In this document: one piece after another, positions 6,532 to 11,167 of the stretch
Numbering within the stretch: position 1 is the stretch's first letter
How the letters are laid out: the number at the start of each line of letters is the position of its first letter
Assembly: GCA_025936195.1 (NCBI GenBank)
Contig: JAICTW010000028.1
Coordinates: 1-11,167, forward strand
Length of the DNA: 11,167 nucleotides
DNA from: Flavisolibacter sp.
GTDB lineage: Bacteria > Bacteroidota > Bacteroidia > Chitinophagales > Chitinophagaceae
Direction of reading: 5' to 3'
Notes under the pieces: generated by a model
Told to the model about the DNA's origin: nothing
The model's input: the letters and a program-made list of their open reading frames with translations, nothing else
Databases searched by the model: none
Made by a program: the position numbers and the translations under genes

Positions 6532-6545
6532 TTGATTTGAATCAA
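6532..6545. promoter_or_regulatory. FNR/CRP-type dyad
   Basis: TTGATTTGAATCAA is a perfect fit to TTGATnnnnATCAA, the classic FNR box of the CRP/FNR family. It lies 55 bases after the dehydrogenase gene and about 100 bases upstream of the TTCTTTTG promoter-like box that precedes aroK. That would be far for a class II activator but possible for an upstream site. Bacteroidota do have CRP/FNR-family regulators, but their binding consensus need not equal that of E. coli FNR. The match is exact; the function is inferred. Confidence 0.3.
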
Positions 6546-6641
6546 TCTGTATTACTGCTATTGATCTTCTCTTGCGTCCCACTCTTGTGCGTTTAGTAAT
6601 TCTATTCGGCATATTCGAAGTTCACTACGGCAAATAAATCG

Positions 6642-6649
6642 TTCTTTTG
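6642..6649 (+). promoter_or_regulatory. Imperfect -7 element before the aroK leader
   Basis: TTCTTTTG matches TAnnTTTG at every fixed position except the second (T for A). It ends eight bases before the first ATG of the possible leader ORF and 79 bases before the aroK ATG. It is the best promoter candidate I find for the aroK-DUF423 pair. Confidence 0.3.
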
Positions 6650-6657
6650 CATCGTTG

Positions 6658-6732
6658 ATGATGATGACACTTCAAATAAATAATAACTCTTCAAATCTAA
6701 GTTCCCCCACCGGGGGGCAGGGGGCCGAATGA
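6658..6732 (+). CDS. Possible 24-residue leader ORF overlapping aroK start
   Basis: Three consecutive ATG codons (6658, 6661, 6664) open a frame whose product starts MMMTLQINNN and ends SSPTGGQGAE. Its TGA overlaps the aroK start as ATGA (6729-6732). The last third is encoded by the C-run/G-run hairpin at 6704-6724. The four-base overlap is the usual geometry for translational coupling, and a promoter-like box sits eight bases upstream. The sequence matches no leader peptide I know and has no run of one amino acid that would suggest classic attenuation. It may be chance. Confidence 0.25.
   Translation: MMMTLQINNNSSNLSSPTGGQGAE
6704..6724 (+). repeat. GC-rich C5/G6/G5 hairpin element before aroK
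   Basis: A run of five C (6704-6708) is followed by ACC, six G (6712-6717), CA and five G (6720-6724). The C-run can pair with either G-run, giving two alternative stems, four bases before the aroK ATG. The local GC content is far above its AT-rich surroundings. It resembles the short dispersed C-run/G-run elements I associate with intergenic regions of many Bacteroidota, so it may be a genomic repeat. It could also hinder ribosome access to aroK. Confidence 0.45.
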
Positions 6733-7241
6733 AAATTTTCCTGATCGGTTTCATGGGCTGCGGTAAAACACACTGGGGAAAAATTCTCAGTGAAAAATTG
6801 CATGTTCCTTTTTTTGATCTTGATGAGAAGATTGTTGAGCAGCAGGGAAAATCCATCAGCAAAATTTTTGAAGCAGAAGGAGAGGAGCATTTCCGTTTAT
6901 TGGAAAAAGATGTGTTGCATCTGCTTACCGAAAGTCACGAAAACTTTGTGATGGCCACAGGTGGCGGAACACCCTGTTTTTTCAACAATATTGATTACCT
7001 GAAAAAACAGGGGACTGTGGTTTGGATCAATTGTTCTACAGATTGCCTTTATAAACGGTTGATCAAAGAAAAAGAAAAGCGTCCCCTCATTAAAAATATT
7101 TCCGACGCAGAGCTCAAATCCTACATCATTAAAAAATATTCAAGCCTGAAAATTTTTTATCAGCAGGCTACTGTTATTTTGCCGGAAGAAGTGATCACTA
7201 TTGAAAACCTCGTGAATAGAATATTTCACGCAAACACTTAA
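6729..7241 (+). CDS. aroK: Shikimate kinase
   Basis: Shikimate kinase phosphorylates shikimate with ATP in the cytoplasm, the fifth step of the route to chorismate and the aromatic amino acids. The 170-residue product has Walker A GFMGCGKT at residues 7-14, the shikimate-binding acidic pair D30 and D32 (FFDLDE), R56 in EEHFRLLE, the glycine triad ATGGG at 76-80, and the lid motif KRPL at 117-120. Length is normal. One oddity: the arginine that usually lies four residues before the late conserved tyrosine (R136 in the Mycobacterium tuberculosis enzyme, contacting the shikimate carboxylate) is L140 here, followed by K141, in SSLKIFYQQA. The start at 6729 puts Walker A at the usual distance from the N-terminus. 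The next gene follows after two bases, so they are cotranscribed. Confidence 0.94.
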   Translation: MKIFLIGFMGCGKTHWGKILSEKLHVPFFDLDEKIVEQQGKSISKIFEAEGEEHFRLLEKDVLHLLTESHENFVMATGGGTPCFFNNIDYLKKQGTVVWINCSTDCLYKRLIKEKEKRPLIKNISDAELKSYIIKKYSSLKIFYQQATVILPEEVITIENLVNRIFHANT

Positions 7242-7243
7242 CC

Positions 7244-7627
7244 ATGAAACTATTTTTGATCATAGGAACTGTTTTGGCCGGATTGGCCGTAGCCCTTGGA
7301 GCTTTTGGCGCACATGGATTAAAAAAACTGGTGGACGCTGAAACGGTTGGCATTTATCAAACCGGTGTGCAATACCAAATGTATCATGCACTGGCTTTGA
7401 TTGTAGTAGGCATTCTTGCACAAAGAATGGAAACGTCTTTGATCAATTATGCAGGATTTTTCTTTATCGGCGGCATTGTTTGTTTCTCCGGCTCGCTTTA
7501 CCTGCTTTCCTCTTTTAAAGCCATGAATAGAATTGTTCCCACCTTCGTCTATCCTATTACGCCATTGGGCGGATTGTTGTTCATTCTGGGCTGGATCTTT
7601 CTTTTATTTGCGCTTCTTAAAAAATAG
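7244..7627 (+). CDS. DUF423 (YgdD/YwdK-like) inner-membrane protein
   Basis: The 127-residue product is an integral membrane protein with four hydrophobic segments, near residues 3-20, 45-60, 67-90 and 100-124. It bears DUF423 family marks: ALGAFGAHGLKK at 18-28, a YQTGVQYQMYHALAL block at 38-52, FSGSLYLLS at 81-89, and a late ITPLGGLLFILGW at 105-117. Family members such as E. coli YgdD and Bacillus YwdK have no established biochemical function that I know. It starts two bases after the aroK stop and is presumably translated from the same message. I see no functional link to shikimate kinase; the pairing may only reflect shared expression. Confidence 0.92.
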   Translation: MKLFLIIGTVLAGLAVALGAFGAHGLKKLVDAETVGIYQTGVQYQMYHALALIVVGILAQRMETSLINYAGFFFIGGIVCFSGSLYLLSSFKAMNRIVPTFVYPITPLGGLLFILGWIFLLFALLKK

Positions 7628-7644
7628 TTTTTATTTTGGCCGGA

Positions 7645-7659
7645 CAGGCTTCCTGCCTG
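7645..7659 (+). other. Short hairpin between DUF423 gene and ftsK
   Basis: CAGGC (7645-7649) and GCCTG (7655-7659) form a 5-bp stem around TTCCT. No T-run follows, so it is not a standard terminator on the plus strand. Its meaning is unclear. Confidence 0.25.
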
Positions 7660-7680
7660 CATTTCAAAGGGACGGTTCAT

Positions 7681-7688
7681 TAACTTTG
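7681..7688 (+). promoter_or_regulatory. -7 promoter element directly before ftsK
   Basis: TAACTTTG is a perfect TAnnTTTG. Only TTTT separates it from the ATG at 7693, which predicts a transcript starting at or next to the start codon. No -33 TTTG is visible. Confidence 0.55.
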
Positions 7689-7692
7689 TTTT

Positions 7693-10338
7693 ATGGCTAA
7701 CAAGCTAAAATCCAATACACCTGTAGCTGCTGAAAAACCGGTGATGAAAGAGAAAGCAGAAAAGGCACCCAAACCTGCTAAGAAAAAACCTGCACCGCAA
7801 AAGCTTCAAAAAGATAAGGAAGAAAAACTCGATCTGAAAAAACTTGCAAAGGACGAACGCACCTGGAAGATCATTGGCACTGTTTCCCTGCTTGTTTCTA
7901 TTTTTCTTTTCATTGCTTTTGTTTCTTACCTGTTTACCTGGGATGAAGATCAGTCGCAGGTGAAAGACCAGGGGATTTCTTATTTGTTTGATACAGATAA
8001 AGATCATCAGGTAGCGAATTTATTGGGACGCCTCGGCGCCTTTGCTTCACACAATCTTATTTTTAATGGATTTGGATTAGCCTCTTTTTTGTTTTGCACT
8101 TTCTTTTTTGTTGTAGGAATTAATTTGCTTTTCAACAGAAAGGTATTTTCCATCTGGCGCAATTTGAAATATGTGACCATTGGTTTGTTGATTTTTTGCA
8201 TATCACTTTCGTTTTTATTTTCTTTCGCCAATTTTCCGTTCGGTGGCGAAGTGGGAGATATGATCAGCAGCTGGCTGATTGGATTATTGGGAACGATCGG
8301 CACTGCTGCATTACTGGTTGTTGTTGCAGCCTGTTATCTGATCTGGCAATTCAATCCTACATTTAATTTGCCACGAAAACAATCAGTTAATGAAAACGAT
8401 TTATCTGCAGAAGGAGCAAAACTTACTGTTGATGGAAGCTTACTCAATGGGAAAACTGTAAATGATCTTTACTCTGAAGAAAGTGACAGCGCTGTATCGG
8501 AAAAAGGAAATGCATTGAAAGGCGAAGGCGGAATGATCCTGAATTTAAATGATGAAGAAGCAGACAGTGGATTTACACTCACCGAAAAAGAAGAAGCCGA
8601 AGAGGAACAAGAGAATATTGGTGATGAACTAACGGCAGACGAACCTGTTTTTGAAAAGGAAATTGCTGATGATCTTTTGCATAAGCATGATTTTACTGTT
8701 GAGCCGGCAAAAGAAATTCAACCAAAAAAGAAAGAGGACACTCTTTCATCCTCCAGTCATCTGGAGTTAGAAATAAATTCTGTGGAAGAAGAACCCGAAG
8801 AAGAGACAAAAGAAAAAGGCTACAGTGATCTTCCGCCTTATGAACCAACTCTCGATCTTCGTGATTATAAATATCCCAAACTTGATCTGCTGGAAACCTA
8901 TAACAATGAAAAGGTTGTTCAGGACCCTGCAGAGCTGGAGGCTAACAAAAACCAGATCATTAACACGCTTAAGAACTACGACATTACCATTCAAAAGATC
9001 AGCGCTACTATTGGACCTACAGTAACGCTGTATGAAATTGTTCCCGCTGCCGGTGTTCGTATTTCGCGGATTAAAAACCTGGAAGATGATATTGCTTTAA
9101 GTCTGGCTGCACTTGGTATTCGCATCATTGCACCCATTCCCGGAAGAGGGACCATTGGTATTGAAGTGCCCAATCATAAGAAGACGATCGTGAGTATGAA
9201 AACGTTATTGTCTTCGGAAAAATTCACGCACAGCAATTTCAATCTTCCTATTGCCATTGGTAAAAAAATTGACAATGAAAACTTCATTGTTGATTTAACC
9301 ACCATGCCGCATCTGTTGATGGCCGGTGCTACGGGACAAGGTAAATCGGTGGGACTAAACGCCATTCTTGTTTCATTGCTTTATAAAAAACATCCTTCGC
9401 AGCTGAAGTTCGTCTTGGTGGATCCGAAAAAAGTGGAGCTAAGTGTCTATCGCCATATTGAAAAACATTTTCTGGCCAAACTCCCCGGCGAGGAAGATGC
9501 TATCATTACCGATACTAAAAAAGTGATCAATACATTGAATGCATTGTGTATTGAAATGGATAATCGTTACGATCTTTTGAAAGAAGCAGGCGCAAGAAAC
9601 ATCAAAGAATACAATGAGAAATTCACCAAACGAAGATTGAATCCGCAGAAAGGTCACCAATTTCTTCCTTTCATTGTTTTGGTGATAGATGAATTTGCCG
9701 ACCTGATTATGACAGCAGGCAAAGAAGTGGAAATGCCCATTGCTCGCTTAGCACAATTGGCCCGCGCAGTTGGAATCCATTTGGTGATTGCTACGCAACG
9801 TCCTTCTGTAAATATTATTACAGGTACTATCAAAGCCAACTTCCCTGCACGTATTGCGTTTAAGGTATCTTCTAAAATTGACTCAAGAACAATTCTTGAT
9901 GCAGGCGGCGCTGAACAACTGATTGGTAAAGGTGATATGCTTATCTCTTACAATGGTGAGATCGTTCGCTTGCAATGCGCTTTTGTGGATACACCTGAAG
10001 TGGAACACATAGTTGAATTTATTTCTGATCAACGTGGTTATCCGCAGGCTTTCATGTTGCCCGAATATATTGATGAAAAAGAACTGGAAGGAAAAGAGTT
10101 TGATGCGGCTGATCGTGATCCCTTATTTGAAGATGCGGCCAAACTCATTGTTCAAAATCAAATCGGTTCCACATCTCTTTTACAAAGAAGAATGAAGTTA
10201 GGTTATAATCGTGCAGGCCGCTTAATGGACCAATTGGAAGCAGCCGGTGTGGTGGGTGCCAACCAGGGAAGCAAGGCAAGAGAAGTTTTAATTAAAACCG
10301 AAACGGAATTGCTTGAGTATTTAGAAACTCTAAGCTAA
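7693..10338 (+). CDS. ftsK: DNA translocase FtsK/SpoIIIE
   Basis: FtsK sits at the division septum and pumps chromosomal DNA toward each daughter cell so that dimers can be resolved and DNA is not trapped. The 881-residue product has a lysine- and proline-rich cytoplasmic start (1-55), four membrane helices (about 58-82, 122-147, 158-180 and 190-219), and an acidic linker of roughly 150 residues (230-380) with many E and D. The motor follows: Walker A GATGQGKS at 545-552, Walker B IVLVIDEF at 661-668, and IATQRPSVNIITGTIKANFP at 699-718. A winged-helix gamma domain, which reads DNA polarity sites in known FtsK, covers about 808-868 (SLLQRRMKLGYNRAGRLMDQLE). Q549 replaces the serine usual in E. 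coli (GATGSGKS). The linker is much shorter than in E. coli FtsK. lolA lies downstream, as in E. coli. Confidence 0.96.
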   Translation: MANKLKSNTPVAAEKPVMKEKAEKAPKPAKKKPAPQKLQKDKEEKLDLKKLAKDERTWKIIGTVSLLVSIFLFIAFVSYLFTWDEDQSQVKDQGISYLFDTDKDHQVANLLGRLGAFASHNLIFNGFGLASFLFCTFFFVVGINLLFNRKVFSIWRNLKYVTIGLLIFCISLSFLFSFANFPFGGEVGDMISSWLIGLLGTIGTAALLVVVAACYLIWQFNPTFNLPRKQSVNENDLSAEGAKLTVDGSLLNGKTVNDLYSEESDSAVSEKGNALKGEGGMILNLNDEEADSGFTLTEKEEAEEEQENIGDELTADEPVFEKEIADDLLHKHDFTVEPAKEIQPKKKEDTLSSSSHLELEINSVEEEPEEETKEKGYSDLPPYEPTLDLRDYKYPKLDLLETYNNEKVVQDPAELEANKNQIINTLKNYDITIQKISATIGPTVTLYEIVPAAGVRISRIKNLEDDIALSLAALGIRIIAPIPGRGTIGIEVPNHKKTIVSMKTLLSSEKFTHSNFNLPIAIGKKIDNENFIVDLTTMPHLLMAGATGQGKSVGLNAILVSLLYKKHPSQLKFVLVDPKKVELSVYRHIEKHFLAKLPGEEDAIITDTKKVINTLNALCIEMDNRYDLLKEAGARNIKEYNEKFTKRRLNPQKGHQFLPFIVLVIDEFADLIMTAGKEVEMPIARLAQLARAVGIHLVIATQRPSVNIITGTIKANFPARIAFKVSSKIDSRTILDAGGAEQLIGKGDMLISYNGEIVRLQCAFVDTPEVEHIVEFISDQRGYPQAFMLPEYIDEKELEGKEFDAADRDPLFEDAAKLIVQNQIGSTSLLQRRMKLGYNRAGRLMDQLEAAGVVGANQGSKAREVLIKTETELLEYLETLS

Positions 10339-10402
10339 CGTTAAGAAAAACAGCTCCATTAAACATCAAATCATAGAAGACCTCTAACAGAGCACAAAGA
10401 AT

Positions 10403-10410
10403 TATCTTTG
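10403..10410 (+). promoter_or_regulatory. -7 promoter element for lolA
   Basis: TATCTTTG is a perfect TAnnTTTG, ending 29 bases before the lolA ATG. It lies in the 101-base gap after ftsK, so lolA probably has its own transcript in addition to any read-through. Confidence 0.55.
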
Positions 10411-10439
10411 CGACGATTTTTTAATCAAATGAAATTCTG

Positions 10440-11099
10440 ATGAAAAAACTCTTTACTTTTTTAATGCTGGCGTCGGTTGTAGCTGTAAATGCCCAGGATA
10501 AAAATCCAACGACAAACGATCCTGCGGCAAAACGAATACTCGATGTTGTAAGCGCCAAATTCAAGACCTATAAATCACCACAGGCAAGCTTTACATACAA
10601 AGTTGAAAATGCACAAGGCAAAGCCCTCTCCACAAAAAAAGGTACAGTGGTAATGAAGGGCAACAAGTACAAGGTGAACATGGATGGATTAGAGATTTCT
10701 TCCGATGGAAGAACAGTTTGGAATTATGACCGTTCTGCCAATGAAGTAACTGTAAACAGCGTAGATATTTCCGGCAATGCCATGACCCCTCAAAAATTAC
10801 TCACTGATTTTTATGACAAAGATTTTTATTACAAGTATAACGGTGAGAAAAAAGACGGTGGTAAATCCGTTCAGGAAATTGAATTAACACCAACCGATAA
10901 AAGCAAACCATTTTATAAAGTGTATTTGCTGGTGAACAAAGCCACCAACACTATTTCAAGCGCCAGGTTTTTAGAAAAAACAGGAGGCCGATATAGTTAC
11001 TCTATTACCAGCTTAAAGCCAAATGCCAATGTTAAGGATTCTGATTTCATTTTTGATAAGAGCAAGCATCCTGGTGTGGAAGTGGTTGACCTCAGATAA
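10440..11099 (+). CDS. lolA: Periplasmic outer-membrane lipoprotein carrier LolA
   Basis: LolA accepts lipoproteins released from the inner membrane by the LolCDE transporter and carries them across the periplasm to the outer membrane. The 219-residue product has a signal peptide (MKKLFTFLMLASVVAVNAQ, likely cut after residue 19). A LolA-like beta-sheet domain follows: AKRILDVVSAKFKTYKSPQASFTYKV (30-55), GTVVMKGNKYKVNMDGLEISSDGRTVWNY (68-96) and a late KPFYKVYLLVNKATNTISSARFLEKTGGRYSYSI (156-189). The 'isSDGrtvWnYd' block is the clearest family mark. The C-terminal half is compatible with LolA folds such as outer-membrane lipoprotein-sorting proteins. The position after ftsK supports the call. 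A three-codon ORF (ATG AAA TTC TGA, 10429-10440) overlaps its start. Confidence 0.9.
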   Translation: MKKLFTFLMLASVVAVNAQDKNPTTNDPAAKRILDVVSAKFKTYKSPQASFTYKVENAQGKALSTKKGTVVMKGNKYKVNMDGLEISSDGRTVWNYDRSANEVTVNSVDISGNAMTPQKLLTDFYDKDFYYKYNGEKKDGGKSVQEIELTPTDKSKPFYKVYLLVNKATNTISSARFLEKTGGRYSYSITSLKPNANVKDSDFIFDKSKHPGVEVVDLR

Positions 11100-11121
11100 A
11101 TTAAAATTGTTTTGAAATATG

Positions 11122-11155
11122 ATCCCGCTGATGAAGCGGGATTTTTATTTTTTTT
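11122..11155 (+). terminator. Strong intrinsic terminator after lolA
   Basis: ATCCCGCT (11122-11129) and AGCGGGAT (11135-11142) form a perfect 8-bp, GC-rich stem with a five-base loop GATGA. TTTTATTTTTTTT follows directly. This is a textbook rho-independent terminator, 22 bases after the lolA stop, and it closes the ftsK-lolA region. Confidence 0.93.
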
Positions 11156-11167
11156 GATCTTATAAAA

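Noticed and set aside
6511..6612. Minus-strand 33-residue arginine-rich ORF, preceded by a 16-residue ORF (6602-6652) and a TAGATTTG box at 6692-6699
   Set aside because: The promoter-like box is perfect, but both frames are short and overlap out of frame. Neither resembles a known peptide. It could be an antisense transcript, but there is no support beyond the box.
7705..8303. Minus-strand frames opposite the ftsK N-terminus
   Set aside because: They mirror the lysine-rich and membrane-helix codons of ftsK and show no domain or start signal of their own.

Overview
The window looks like a chromosomal segment of a Bacteroidota bacterium, most likely in or near the Chitinophagaceae. This is inferred from protein style and order (SmpB, AccD, an FtsK with a glutamine in its Walker A loop, LolA, and short 'MKK...AQ' signal peptides), the lack of strong Shine-Dalgarno sequences, and the Bacteroidota -7 promoter element TAnnTTTG in front of five genes. 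I see no mobile element, CRISPR array, tRNA or rRNA.

Left part (1-1828, minus strand): accD, smpB and a secreted protein cut by the window edge form a tight operon. The accD stop and smpB start share one base, and 23 bases separate smpB from the third gene. A divergent gene at 2004-2522 encodes an exported thioredoxin-like protein with a CGWC active site.

Middle part (2764-5052, minus strand): four closely packed genes encode a DoxX-like membrane protein, a DUF2071/YqjF protein, a methyltransferase-like protein with two N-terminal membrane helices, and a small four-helix membrane protein. Their joint function is unknown to me, and this is the least explained part of the window. Just past its 3' end, in a convergent gap, lie two overlapping 20-bp palindromes of identical 7-6-7 design that look like a double operator.

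Right part (5292-11099, plus strand): a glutaryl-CoA dehydrogenase with the decarboxylating active-site residues; a gap with a perfect FNR/CRP-type dyad and a possible leader peptide overlapping aroK; shikimate kinase (aroK) with a DUF423 membrane protein two bases downstream; the DNA translocase FtsK; and the periplasmic lipoprotein carrier LolA, closed by a strong intrinsic terminator. The ftsK-lolA order is also found in Escherichia coli. The right part is mostly housekeeping: aromatic amino-acid synthesis, chromosome segregation and outer-membrane lipoprotein sorting. The left part covers fatty-acid synthesis and ribosome rescue.
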